DNA of 24,593 nt, from positions 1 to 24,593 of IMG/VR virus record IMGVR_UViG_3300030099_001986, one strand, 5' to 3'. The notes under the pieces were generated by a model, which saw only the letters and a list, made by a program, of their open reading frames with translations, did not search any database and was not told the origin of the DNA. A program made the translations under genes and the position numbers. Source of the DNA: a virus. Shown here in pieces: positions 1 to 9,162 of this stretch. Positions within the stretch are counted from its first letter, which is position 1. Each line of letters begins with the position of its first letter.

Positions 1-2
1 CG

Positions 3-1247
3 GCTAGATATTTGCGTGACGCAGCTGGGCTACCGCGCATCCCACCACCAGCAGAAAAAGCTGTGTCCGGCAAGCATCTGACAAAATCTACATTTGACGA
101 CCCGCAAATCGGTGCAGAATTTGGGTTCGGACAAGAGGTGTTTTCTGAAGCAGCCGCTGAGCTAAATGCAAGTGGTATTATAAAAGAGGTTAACCCTGAG
201 CTAGGCGATATTGGCCCTGATGATCTGCAAGCTGTTGTGTGGTTCTTGGAAAAAGAAAAGTGGACAAAGAATGGCTGGACAACAAAAGCCGGCGAGGGCG
301 GGTCATTAGACTATGAATCAGTATATGGTGGCTCAGCTGATAGAGGCCGAGTTGCACAACTTAGGTCTATCATTAACAAAAAAGACAGTACCCCACAGCA
401 AATAGCAGATGCCGAGGCAGAGCTGGCTACCTTAGAAGGTGCGCCGCAACGCTTTACTGCCGGTGTTTCAAGACAGCGCCCCGATATGGTGCCAACAAAT
501 ATTGAGCAAAATGAGCTGGCGCAAGAGGTTTTAGCGCCAGTGCTAAAAGACGATAAAATGATTGGCGCCCAAGCAAACAACACTTACGGCGAGTTTATGG
601 GTGATCTTGAAAGGTCTTTAAATTTTGAGGTTGTTACCCAAGTTGATTTTGATCCGACAGAAATGACAAGGTCATTGATTGAAGCCGGCAAGAAATACGA
701 TCAAGACGCTGTCTTTATCTCTAAGGTTGTTGCCCCCGGCACAGCAAATGCACGGCCAGGTGGTGAAGTTTATTTTAGAGATAGGCAAGGTGTGGATTTT
801 GCTCAACAGGTAACACAAATACTTAAAAAATATAAGATAGGTGATGAAAACATTGATGGGTTTACCTATATAACAGATGCAAGACAGGCTGATCGGGTTG
901 ATGTTCAAGCTGCCGGCACAGACGAAACAGCTGGGTTAGTAGGGGTTAGATTTCAATATATACCAGAATTTGCTGGCACGGCTGGCGACCCAAATTTATC
1001 CGGCATAATGTCAGACGCACAGCAAGTCTACGCTGACGCCATGGAAGAGATTTTGAGTTTAGACGGTGTTACTTATGCAGATGTTGTGTTTTACGACACT
1101 AAAGTATATGCTAACCCAGACGTTGATTACGTTGTAGGAGCAACAAGTTATGAAGACTTTGGAACAGTTGCGGGACGAAATGGAAGCCAAGCACGGCAAG
1201 GACAGCCGGATGGTGGCACAGTTGAACCGGCAGATAGCGGCGGCTAA
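3..1247 (+). CDS. Large virion-associated (polyvalent-type) protein, C-terminal part; 5' end outside window
   Basis: The frame is open to the left edge of the window (codons from base 3), so the true start is upstream and the TTG at base 12 is probably not a start. About 414 residues are visible. They are soluble, mixed alpha/beta in appearance and have no membrane segment. The stretch around residues 70-100 (LQAVVWFLEKEKW) resembles the region found in large phage polyvalent or internal virion proteins, but I cannot name a domain firmly. The next large gene and the tail-fibre genes follow on the same strand, which fits a role as a virion or DNA-ejection protein. The C-terminal tail (residues GTVAGRNGSQARQGQPDGG and on) is low-complexity and shares its DNA with the next small gene. 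Function is inferred from context; that it is a real coding region is nearly certain. Confidence 0.8.
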   Translation, partial: ARYLRDAAGLPRIPPPAEKAVSGKHLTKSTFDDPQIGAEFGFGQEVFSEAAAELNASGIIKEVNPELGDIGPDDLQAVVWFLEKEKWTKNGWTTKAGEGGSLDYESVYGGSADRGRVAQLRSIINKKDSTPQQIADAEAELATLEGAPQRFTAGVSRQRPDMVPTNIEQNELAQEVLAPVLKDDKMIGAQANNTYGEFMGDLERSLNFEVVTQVDFDPTEMTRSLIEAGKKYDQDAVFISKVVAPGTANARPGGEVYFRDRQGVDFAQQVTQILKKYKIGDENIDGFTYITDARQADRVDVQAAGTDETAGLVGVRFQYIPEFAGTAGDPNLSGIMSDAQQVYADAMEEILSLDGVTYADVVFYDTKVYANPDVDYVVGATSYEDFGTVAGRNGSQARQGQPDGGTVEPADSGG

Positions 1248-1314
1248 ATCTGGGCAAACTAGCCAGGATCTTTATGTGACCGGCAGTTATAAACGACCTA
1301 CACAAACCGTGTAG
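1150..1314 (+). CDS. 54-aa overlapping small protein, probable coiled coil
   Basis: An ATG at 1150 opens a 54-residue frame, MKTLEQLRDEMEAKHGKDS..., ending at 1314. It overlaps the last 98 nt of the upstream gene in another frame. A TAGGAG Shine-Dalgarno-like sequence at 1135-1140 sits 9 nt before the ATG. Residues 1-32 form an amphipathic, charged helix with Leu and Met at regular spacing; the end is YVTGSYKRPTQTV. The product looks protein-like, whereas the tail of the overlapping frame becomes Gly/Gln-rich, which favours this frame being the constrained one. No known domain is recognised. It is followed by a terminator, so it would be the last gene of its transcript. Function unknown. Confidence 0.55.
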   Translation: MKTLEQLRDEMEAKHGKDSRMVAQLNRQIAAAKSGQTSQDLYVTGSYKRPTQTV

Positions 1315-1350
1315 CCAACGCATCTAAATTATAGTAGAAATATATAAGAT

Positions 1351-1378
1351 GGGCGTCCTTTTGGGGCGCCTTTTTCTT
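1351..1378 (+). terminator. Rho-independent terminator
   Basis: GGCGTCC pairs with GGGCGCC (one G-U) around a short T-rich loop and is followed directly by TTTTTCTTT. It lies between the 54-aa gene and the 1118-aa virion gene on the + strand. The next gene starts 11 nt after the T-run, so it must be reached by read-through, or the site attenuates rather than blocks transcription. Confidence 0.8.
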
Positions 1379-1388
1379 TGGAGTTTTC

Positions 1389-4300
1389 ATGGCAACACCA
1401 GGACAACAGGCAGCCCGTGCGCTACGCACTGGTGGCGTGACGCAATTAGCTGATACCAGACCGCAAGTAGACGAAGGCATTATGCTTGCCGGCGGGTTAA
1501 GTAAACTTTTGCAACAAGCCGCAAAAGCTGCACCCGGCAAAGCAAAAGAAGCGCTGAAAGCAGATGAAGCGGCAAAGCAAGCTGAAGCTTTAGCAAAACA
1601 AAAACAAGAGCAAGCTCGCGTTAAAGCAGAAGGTGGCGATCCAACAACTGTTCCGGCTCCTGATCCGATTGCAGCTGGCCGCGTTGCTGAGCCTATTACT
1701 GAGGGCATTGCGCCAGAAGGCACAACAAGGCAAGCAACACAAGAGGCGCTGGCAAAAGATGCGCTATCACCAGAAGGTCAACAACGCTTAGCGGCAAGTG
1801 GCGGTGATGCTAGAGTTGCTATTGCACAGCCAACACAGCGTGAGCTTGCAGAACAGCCGGATTTGTTTGGGCCAGCTGATCCAGAGCCCCTTAGCAATGA
1901 ACAGGTCACCAGAAAAGCACAGTTGGCACAAAGCCCACTTGATACTGTGGCAAGAAGCGAAACGGCTATAGCTGACGCTGGTGATGCTGATGATTTAATC
2001 CGTATTGCTACTGAGCCCGGTCTTGTTGATGAAACCGGTATTGATTTTAATTTTGAAAATTTTGAAGGTGGCGAGGACATCAATCGTGTTGTCAACGCAA
2101 TGTCTGAAATTATTGCCAATCCCATAGAAGCAGAAAAGCGGGGCATCCGTACAAACCCAGAAACGCTGGCAAGCGCTGGCGAGCTGCTTGCTGATGAAGT
2201 TGGATTCACTAGAAGCATTTTACGCAAACAGTCAGGCAAAACTTTAAATGCTGAAGAGATGACGGCGCTTAGAATTTTGTTACAGCGATCTGCTGCTAAA
2301 TTAGAAAATATGGCAATACAAATACAAAGCGGTCTGGCCAGCCCCAAAGCTATGATTGATTTTAGACGGCAGATGTCAATCCATGCCGGAATACAAATGA
2401 AGGCTAAGGGCGCGCAGACAGAGATTGCCAGAGCTATGCAAGCATTTAAAATACCCGTCGGCACTCAGGTGCCAGCTGATGTGATGGATGCCATACTGGC
2501 TGACTCCGGCGGTGATAAACTTGTTAAAAAAATGGCCCAAGGATATCTGGACGCTTTAAAAGAAGGCGGTCAGACAAATGCAAACAAATATGTGTCCGGT
2601 GCTTGGAGTCAAAAACTAGAGGGCGTGTGGATGGAAGTCTACATGAATGGCTTGCTATCTAACACCACAACACAAATTAAAAACGCGTTTGGTACACCAT
2701 TATTTATGACCTACAACGTGTTGACCGACCTTATGTCTGCGAGTGTAGGCACAGTTTTTCGTACTGGCGCCAGATTAATTGGACGTGATCCCGATCCAGA
2801 CGGTGTGCATTTTGAGGATGTGTTTGCGCGCGTGTATGGTTTTGGTCAGTCTTTCGGCGATGCTTGGACTGTCGCCGCCAAAGGGTTTGCTGACGAATCA
2901 GCAGCTGATCCATTGCAAAAGGTTGAGGGTGCATCCTTCAGAGCAATAGACAGAGAAAACCTTAATATTGACAATAATGCCGTAGGCAATGCTGTTGATT
3001 TTATGGGGCGTGTAATTAGGTTGCCCGGTCGCGGTCTTATGTTTGCCGATGACTTTTTCAAAACAATTGCATCAAGAGGCGCGCTGTATGAAGAATCAGT
3101 GCGCGCATATCGCAGATCAAAGTCTATGGGCCGGGATGACACTGAGGCGATGGATGACGCCATGATGGTCATTCTCGATCCTAAGTATGCCAGCGATGAA
3201 ATGGACGCAGCTGGTCGATACGCAACCATGACCACCGATCTTGGCGATGGCGTTATTGGTAAATTTACTAATGCGTTTCGCGGAAATGTGTTTGGCAAGT
3301 TGACTATGCCGTTTGCTAAAGCGCCAACAAATACAATTAAGATTAATGCAGAAGGTCACCCGTTAATCCAAGCTGTATTATTTATGAGCCCCGGCTCCAG
3401 CAAAACCAGAGATAATATTTTAGGATTTAATGGGCCGCGAGCTAGAGATCGCGCTCATGGCAGACTAGCTATGGGAACCATGACCATGTACGGTTTCCAT
3501 CAAATGGCCTTAAATGGCCGTGTGACAGGATCTTACCCAGCAGATAGACAGCTGCAAAAAATGCTGCCGCCTGGGTGGCAGCCATATAGCTTTGTGTTTC
3601 GCAGTGATAACTTTCCAACGGACGCTGATGGCGATCCGTTGCCGCTTTATAACAAAGAAACAGGCTTGCCAAACGGGCCGCTCACATACATTAGTTATCA
3701 AGGTCTAGAGCCCGTTAGCGCCTTTATTGGCATAGCTGCTAGCACAGCCCGGCATCAGACAATGTTTGTTGACCCAGAAGACCGGCTAAACTTGTTAAGC
3801 GCGGCGACGATGGCGACGATGGAGTATTTCCGTGATTTGCCAATGCTGCAAGGTATAGGCACGATATACAAAGCATTTCAATATGAAGATCCTAGCATGA
3901 TAACTGATGGTTTCATGGGCGGTACAGTCGCTATATTCCCTGTGCCATTTTCTTCTGTTGTGAGAAACGTAGAAAAACTGACCGGCGACAATGTTAGCAA
4001 AAAAGTTGACCAGCCTTATCAATACTACAGTGTTGAAGATGTACAACGACTTTATAAGGAAAGTCAAAACACGGACAACCCATATTCAAAAGTTCCATAT
4101 AGCCTGGTTGGCACTGTAAAAAACTGGCAAGACGCCAGCTGGTCAAAAATGTTCTATGAGCAAGTGGCATGGGGCTGGGAACAGCAAGTAATGAATATTC
4201 CCTATGTAAAGAAGATAGAAGAAAATTACGCGTTTCAATACGATATGCTAGGCAATCCAAAACCAAAAGGTCTTAGATTTGATATTAACCCAGTAGAGTC

Positions 4301-4745
4301 TGTTTTCAACGCAACGACACCATTTAAAATAGCTTATGGCAAAGACATCGAACCGTACCACCGTGAGCTGATTAGACTAGGCGCGCCACTGACAGAGAGC
4401 CGTGACAAAAAGAAAATCATGGGCGTGTCGCTTAGTGAGCGCAATCGTGGCGAGTTGACTAGGATTGCCAAAAACGATGTGGCTTTGCCGCTAACTATGG
4501 TTACAGCCAGAGGTGAAAGGCAGCAAGGCCCGGCGGTATACACGTTCAGAGATTATCTAAAGGTATTGATGGCGCACCCCCTTTACGCGGCTGCCGACGA
4601 TGATCGGCGTAAAAGCATAATTAAAAACGCTGAAGCAAGATTTTATCGGGCGGCATTGCCGGTGTTGTTATCTCAGCCAGGCAATCAGGATTTAAAACTC
4701 AGATTGAGTGAGCGTGATGCGCTGAAAAAAGCAGGAGTTCAATAA
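1389..4745 (+). CDS. Very large internal virion / DNA-ejection-type protein (1118 aa)
   Basis: The ATG at 1389 has TTGGAG 5 nt upstream. Residues 1-110 are low-complexity, rich in Ala, Lys and Gln (AAKAAPGKAKEALKADEAAK). The middle, from about residue 410, has the pattern GVWMEVYMNGLLSNTTTQIKN, then a hydrophobic stretch (LFMTYNVLTDLMSA). About 130 residues later comes RGLMFADDFFKTIASRGALYEESVRA. The combination LLSN-T-T-x-IKN plus RGLMFADDFFK is one I associate with large phage polyvalent or internal core proteins carried in the virion. Size and position just before the tail fibre match internal virion proteins of podoviruses. No transglycosylase or protease motif was recognised. The stop TAA shares one base with the ATG of the next gene (TAATG), so translation is probably coupled. 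Product class is fairly secure; the biochemical role is inferred. Confidence 0.75.
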   Translation: MATPGQQAARALRTGGVTQLADTRPQVDEGIMLAGGLSKLLQQAAKAAPGKAKEALKADEAAKQAEALAKQKQEQARVKAEGGDPTTVPAPDPIAAGRVAEPITEGIAPEGTTRQATQEALAKDALSPEGQQRLAASGGDARVAIAQPTQRELAEQPDLFGPADPEPLSNEQVTRKAQLAQSPLDTVARSETAIADAGDADDLIRIATEPGLVDETGIDFNFENFEGGEDINRVVNAMSEIIANPIEAEKRGIRTNPETLASAGELLADEVGFTRSILRKQSGKTLNAEEMTALRILLQRSAAKLENMAIQIQSGLASPKAMIDFRRQMSIHAGIQMKAKGAQTEIARAMQAFKIPVGTQVPADVMDAILADSGGDKLVKKMAQGYLDALKEGGQTNANKYVSGAWSQKLEGVWMEVYMNGLLSNTTTQIKNAFGTPLFMTYNVLTDLMSASVGTVFRTGARLIGRDPDPDGVHFEDVFARVYGFGQSFGDAWTVAAKGFADESAADPLQKVEGASFRAIDRENLNIDNNAVGNAVDFMGRVIRLPGRGLMFADDFFKTIASRGALYEESVRAYRRSKSMGRDDTEAMDDAMMVILDPKYASDEMDAAGRYATMTTDLGDGVIGKFTNAFRGNVFGKLTMPFAKAPTNTIKINAEGHPLIQAVLFMSPGSSKTRDNILGFNGPRARDRAHGRLAMGTMTMYGFHQMALNGRVTGSYPADRQLQKMLPPGWQPYSFVFRSDNFPTDADGDPLPLYNKETGLPNGPLTYISYQGLEPVSAFIGIAASTARHQTMFVDPEDRLNLLSAATMATMEYFRDLPMLQGIGTIYKAFQYEDPSMITDGFMGGTVAIFPVPFSSVVRNVEKLTGDNVSKKVDQPYQYYSVEDVQRLYKESQNTDNPYSKVPYSLVGTVKNWQDASWSKMFYEQVAWGWEQQVMNIPYVKKIEENYAFQYDMLGNPKPKGLRFDINPVESVFNATTPFKIAYGKDIEPYHRELIRLGAPLTESRDKKKIMGVSLSERNRGELTRIAKNDVALPLTMVTARGERQQGPAVYTFRDYLKVLMAHPLYAAADDDRRKSIIKNAEARFYRAALPVLLSQPGNQDLKLRLSERDALKKAGVQ

Positions 4746-6112
4746 TGACAGTATCAACCACAACAAACCGCGCTAGCTTTTCTGGCAACGGCAGCACAGC
4801 CGCGTTTGCCTACGGCTTCAAGATATTCGCAGATGCGGATCTAACCGTAATCATCCGATCATCAGCTGGCGTTGAAACAACCAAGACGCTGACCACACAT
4901 TACACGGTAAGCGGGGCCGGCACGGACAGTGGCGGCAACGTGACGTTTACTACCGGCAACATTCCGGCATCTGGCGAAACTGTCGTGATCTTACGCAAGC
5001 TTACATTGACCCAAGGCACCGACTACGTTGCCAACGATCCGTTCCCAGCTGAGAGCCATGAGGATGCGCTTGACCGGCTGACAATGATTTCACAGCAACA
5101 TGATGAAGCTATAGGCCGGGCGTTGAAAGTCTCGCAGACCAACGTGATTGCAACGTCTGAATTTACAACGTCGGCTACTGATCGAGCTAACAAGCTACTA
5201 AGTTTTGACGGCAGCGGCGATTTGACGGTCACTGAGGGCAAGATCGACACTGTAACGATATCCGCATCCGGCTTATCAACTGGCGCAACACCTACAGCGA
5301 CAGCTACATATACAGCTGCCAGCGGTGCATTAGCTTTAGCATTGGGTATACCTGCTGGCGCAACAGGAGCAACTGGCCCTGCTGGTGGTGGGGTAGCTGA
5401 TATAGTTGATGATACCACACCGCAACTTGGCGGTGATTTAGATATGAATGGCAAAGATATTGTCACCACATCTAATGCTGATATTGAGTTAAATCCAGAC
5501 GGTACTGGTAAAACGGTTCTTAAAGGTAATACAAATCCCGGCACTATGGTGTTTAATTGCGAGAGCAACAGTCATGGTCAAACTGTTAAGGCACAACCGC
5601 ACTCTGCCAGTGTGACGAATACGCTGACACTGCCGCCGGGCGGCGATGGTGAACTGGTTAGCACTGTGGCAACCCAGACACTGACAAATAAAAGCATAGC
5701 AGCGTCACAGCTTACTGGTTTAGCTTCCGCAAATATTGTAGCAACAAATGCACAAAGCACTTTTACAAAAGCGCAAGTGCCAAGCACCTATACAGCGGCA
5801 CTATCAGCAACTAGCGGTGTGCTTGACTTTGATACATACCAAAACTTTATAATTACATTGGCATCCGGTTCTAACACTCTTGATGCGCCAACTACCGAGG
5901 GCAGCCAGATTGGACAGACAGGTGTTATAATACTTATCCAGCCGTCAAGTGGTTCTGCTGCAACGCTGTCGTTGCATGGTGATTACGAAAAGCCGGGTGG
6001 CGGCGGTAGTATAGACTTATCATCTGCCAACAATGCCTATGATGTTTTACCTTACATTGTCAAAGCAGATAATAGCATTTTACTTGGCGCACCACAGTTG
6101 GCTTTTGCATAA
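4745..6112 (+). CDS. Tail fibre protein with T7 gp17-like N-terminal anchor domain
   Basis: A 455-residue protein. Residues 1-135 match the pattern of the phage T7 tail-fibre N-terminal domain: FSGNGSTAAFAYGFKIFADADLTV, then DYVANDPFPAESHEDALDRLTMISQQ and DEAIGRALKV. This domain attaches the fibre to the tail. After a Thr/Ser/Ala-rich stalk there is a very short collagen-like run, GATGATGPAG (about residue 207), followed by DDTTPQLGGDLDMNGKDI, a motif common in phage fibres. The C-terminal third is a beta-rich head without a recognised fold, ending in a segment (SGVLDFDTYQNFIITLASG...) typical of fibre tip domains. It starts by a 1-nt overlap with the upstream stop and ends by a 1-nt overlap with the next adhesin gene, so the two probably form one receptor-binding unit. 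Confidence 0.88.
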   Translation: MTVSTTTNRASFSGNGSTAAFAYGFKIFADADLTVIIRSSAGVETTKTLTTHYTVSGAGTDSGGNVTFTTGNIPASGETVVILRKLTLTQGTDYVANDPFPAESHEDALDRLTMISQQHDEAIGRALKVSQTNVIATSEFTTSATDRANKLLSFDGSGDLTVTEGKIDTVTISASGLSTGATPTATATYTAASGALALALGIPAGATGATGPAGGGVADIVDDTTPQLGGDLDMNGKDIVTTSNADIELNPDGTGKTVLKGNTNPGTMVFNCESNSHGQTVKAQPHSASVTNTLTLPPGGDGELVSTVATQTLTNKSIAASQLTGLASANIVATNAQSTFTKAQVPSTYTAALSATSGVLDFDTYQNFIITLASGSNTLDAPTTEGSQIGQTGVIILIQPSSGSAATLSLHGDYEKPGGGGSIDLSSANNAYDVLPYIVKADNSILLGAPQLAFA

Positions 6113-8580
6113 TGTTTAGTCCAGATAAATGGTTCACAAACCCTAGCACTGGGTTTTACCCACACACGATTGACCAGTCTTTACGATTTAATGATGTGAC
6201 AAATCATTATCTTTATCACGATATTAGTGCTGGTGATAGACAAAAATGGACTTGGAGTGGGTGGGTCAAAAGAGGCAATTTAGGTACATTGCAAGCTATT
6301 TTTTCTGAAGGAACTTCAGGAAGTTCTTTTGCTCTTTATTTTACTGCTGATGATGTGCTTTTTGCACAAGAAAGAAACAGTAGTTCAAATAGGTTTGTTC
6401 ATAAAACAGAAGCGGTTTTTCGTGATGTATCAGCATGGTATCATATTTTGTATGCTTTTGATTCAACACAATCTACAGAGGCGGATAGAGTAAATCTTTA
6501 TGTAAATGGCGTTGAGCAAACACTTGTTCAAGTAAGTTCAAATAGCATTTATCCAAATTTAAATTTATCTAGTAATATGAATTTTGGTGCTGCGCATCAC
6601 ATTGGTTATGCCGCAACAAATGCTTTTAGCTGTTTTGATGGACTATTAGCAGAAGTACACTTAATTGATGGACAACAATTAACTCCAAGTAGTTTTGCCG
6701 AAACGAAAGACGGAATTTATGTAGCAATAGATGCTTCTGGTTTATCGCATGGAACTGCTGGATATCATTTAACATTTTCATCTTCTAGTTTTACAGACAA
6801 TGGTTCTGATCCTGACGCATTTGCAGACCAAGCTGGGAGTAATAATTTTGAGGCTTATAACATACAAGCATCAGATATCTTGCCAGACAGCCCGACTAAT
6901 AATTTTGCTACATTGAATCCATTAGCGTATGGCACTCTTGGTACACTTTCAGAAGGTAATCTTACGATAGCAACCTCTACAAACAATACGGGTATTCACG
7001 GCACAATCTCAATACCATCAAGTGGTAAATGGTATTGGGAACTTCACGTTGATTCTTATGCTAGTGATGGTGGTGCTTATGTTGGTTTTGGGTCGAACGC
7101 TAGTTTAGGGTTTGATGAGGTCGCCCAATCAAAAGGTATTTTTATGAGTACCTACAATCAAGCTGTTGATGTTGATGGTTCAACTCAATCTAGTCCTTAT
7201 AACTCGCAAGGCAACAATTCAACAAGCAACGGAGATATTTATTCATTTGCTTTAGATGTTGATAATCAAAAATTCTATGTTGCAAAAAATGGCACATATC
7301 GTGGTAGCAGTGACCCTTCTGCTGGGTCAGGTGGTTTGGACGTAAGCACAGTTTTTACAAATGCTGTCACGGAACTCACTGTATGTTTAACTAGAGGCGG
7401 TTCCTATAATGAAACCTACTCAGTAAATTTTGGTCAGGATAGTAAAGATGTAGCGTCAGCAAATGCAGATCAAAATGGTATTGGTACGTTTGAGTACGCA
7501 GTCCCAACTGGCTTTTTAGCTCTTTGCACATCCAACCTCCCAGATATAACAATCGGCCCAGGACAAGACGAACAGGCTGATGATAATTTCAACACGGTGC
7601 TGTACACTGGCAATGCAACAGCACGTTCTATCACCGGAGTTGGGTTTCAAGCCGACTGGCTGTGGTTTAAGAATCGTAATGCCACACAACATCATAATCT
7701 ATTCGATAGTGTGCGTGGCAATGACAAATTACTTTACTCAACTCTAACAAATCCTGAAGCCACAACAACACATCTTACCTCATTTGATAGTGATGGTTTT
7801 ACTATAGGCACTAATACATCTGTGAATGGTAATACTCACGGAATTGTTACTTGGTGTTGGAAGGCTGGAGGTAGCGCATCAAGTAATTCTGATGGAAGCA
7901 TAACGTCAAGCGTATCGGCTAATACTGCCGCTGGATTTAGCATAGTTGCTTATACAGGGACAGGTTCTAATGCAACCGTAGGTCACGGCCTGTCTAGTGC
8001 TGCGCCTGAAATGATTATTACTAAAGGTCGCAGCACATCAGGTAGAAGCTGGGCGATTTATCATTCGGGGATAGCTAGTGATGCAGAAACAGATTATATT
8101 TTCTTAAACAAAACAGATGACGCAGTTGATAGCAATATATATTGGAACGATACTGCACCTACATCCAGTGTATTTTCTGTTGGAACCGCTGATAATGTTA
8201 ATAAATCCGCTACTACTTTTATAGCGTATTGTTTTCACAGTGTTGCCGGCTACTCAGCCGTTGGCAGCTATGTTGGAAACGGTAGCTCAGATGGTACTTT
8301 TGTTTTCACAGGATTTAGGCCAGCTTGGATTATGCAAAAGAAAAGTTCAAGCTCAGGCAATGATTGGACGATTTATGACACAACAAGAGACACATTTAAT
8401 GTTGCTGAAGACCTTCTCAGGCCGAATTTGAGTAATAGTGAAACAAATACGGAGTCTTTTGATATTTTAAGTAACGGATTCAAAATAAGGTCTACGCAAG
8501 GAACTTTAAATGCAAATGGGGCTACATTTATATACCTCGCCTTTGCCGAAGCCCCCTTCAAATTTGCTAATGCACGATAG
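6112..8580 (+). CDS. Tail adhesin with LamG-like, SPRY-like and three repeat domains (822 aa)
   Basis: Residues about 45-205 look like a concanavalin/LamG jelly roll (WTWSGWVKRG, WYHILYAFDSTQ, VNLYVNGVEQ, GLLAEVHLIDGQQL). Residues about 295-446 look like a SPRY-type sandwich (GKWYWELHVDS, GAYVGFGS, FALDVDNQKFYVAKNG). From about residue 490 three related units begin with Y-T/V-G-N/T-G and a W/M-x-x-x-K pattern (near residues 495, 609 and 718); I think these belong to a family seen in marine phage tail proteins but cannot verify its name. All these folds bind carbohydrate or protein ligands, so a host-surface adhesin or fibre tip is inferred. The first about 1.4 kb is visibly more AT-rich than the flanks. 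The ATG overlaps the preceding TAA by one base and no clear Shine-Dalgarno is seen, which suggests coupling. Confidence 0.8.
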   Translation: MFSPDKWFTNPSTGFYPHTIDQSLRFNDVTNHYLYHDISAGDRQKWTWSGWVKRGNLGTLQAIFSEGTSGSSFALYFTADDVLFAQERNSSSNRFVHKTEAVFRDVSAWYHILYAFDSTQSTEADRVNLYVNGVEQTLVQVSSNSIYPNLNLSSNMNFGAAHHIGYAATNAFSCFDGLLAEVHLIDGQQLTPSSFAETKDGIYVAIDASGLSHGTAGYHLTFSSSSFTDNGSDPDAFADQAGSNNFEAYNIQASDILPDSPTNNFATLNPLAYGTLGTLSEGNLTIATSTNNTGIHGTISIPSSGKWYWELHVDSYASDGGAYVGFGSNASLGFDEVAQSKGIFMSTYNQAVDVDGSTQSSPYNSQGNNSTSNGDIYSFALDVDNQKFYVAKNGTYRGSSDPSAGSGGLDVSTVFTNAVTELTVCLTRGGSYNETYSVNFGQDSKDVASANADQNGIGTFEYAVPTGFLALCTSNLPDITIGPGQDEQADDNFNTVLYTGNATARSITGVGFQADWLWFKNRNATQHHNLFDSVRGNDKLLYSTLTNPEATTTHLTSFDSDGFTIGTNTSVNGNTHGIVTWCWKAGGSASSNSDGSITSSVSANTAAGFSIVAYTGTGSNATVGHGLSSAAPEMIITKGRSTSGRSWAIYHSGIASDAETDYIFLNKTDDAVDSNIYWNDTAPTSSVFSVGTADNVNKSATTFIAYCFHSVAGYSAVGSYVGNGSSDGTFVFTGFRPAWIMQKKSSSSGNDWTIYDTTRDTFNVAEDLLRPNLSNSETNTESFDILSNGFKIRSTQGTLNANGATFIYLAFAEAPFKFANAR

Positions 8581-8589
8581 GAGATAATT

Positions 8590-9162
8590 ATGCCGTGGAA
8601 GTATAAAAGCAAAACTTTGAGAGAAGGCAGGGGCTGGGTTGATGACAATGGCTTCAAGCATCCATACAACTGGGCATCTGCTTGGTCTGACACTGATAAA
8701 AAGAACTGGGGTGTTACTTGGGAAAATCCACCAGCATCAGAGGCTGCGTTTGATAATAGGTTTTATCATGGCAGAAAAACTGATGGCACATTGATTCCAA
8801 AAAGCCTGACAGATGTAAATGAGGTTGATGAAGACGGTAAGGCGTTATTAAATGCAGATGGTAAACAGATCGTCACGCTGGGCCTCAAGTCTGTGGCTAT
8901 AGCGCAAGCCAAAGCAGAGGCGGCTGGGTTGCTTGCGCCGTATGACTGGTATGTGACACGCAAAGCAGAGACTGACAAAGCTATACCGTCTGACGTAAGT
9001 ACCTACCGAGCAGCAGTCCGAACATCATGTGCAAAAATTGAAACAGCAATCAATGCTGTAAAAACTCATGCAAAATTCATGGCCTTGTACGATACCCCGG
9101 TTGATAGTGACGGAAATCCAACAGGCAATGCACCAATCAGTGATTGGCCTGATGCTATCTGA
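8590..9162 (+). CDS. Tail-fibre-associated / assembly-type protein
   Basis: A 190-residue soluble protein. The ATG has TAGGAG 5 nt upstream; this Shine-Dalgarno overlaps the stop of the adhesin gene. Residues 1-45 are Trp-rich (MPWKYKSKTLREGRGWVDDNG, WASAWSDTDKKNWGVTWE). Residues 105-160 carry LAPYDWYVTRKAETDKAIPSDVSTYRAAVRTS, a pattern seen in small phage tail proteins that follow fibre genes (DUF4376 or XkdW/tail-fibre-assembly type). By position it would be a chaperone for fibre folding or a minor tail component. The family link is from memory; the coding call is secure. Confidence 0.72.
   Translation: MPWKYKSKTLREGRGWVDDNGFKHPYNWASAWSDTDKKNWGVTWENPPASEAAFDNRFYHGRKTDGTLIPKSLTDVNEVDEDGKALLNADGKQIVTLGLKSVAIAQAKAEAAGLLAPYDWYVTRKAETDKAIPSDVSTYRAAVRTSCAKIETAINAVKTHAKFMALYDTPVDSDGNPTGNAPISDWPDAI

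Noticed and set aside
1298-1723. 141-codon antisense frame over the start of the large virion gene
   Set aside because: Crosses the terminator and is antisense of an Ala/Lys repeat region; Ser/Ala/Cys-rich and without motifs.
1778-2464. 228-codon antisense frame on the - strand
   Set aside because: It mirrors the 1118-aa virion gene, is rich in Ser/Ala/Cys as expected from antisense of Ala/Gln-rich codons, and shows no family pattern or ribosome site.
5023-5568. 181-codon antisense frame opposite the tail fibre
   Set aside because: Low-complexity Ser/Val/Pro antisense of the Thr/Gly/Ala stalk; no start signal or recognisable motif.
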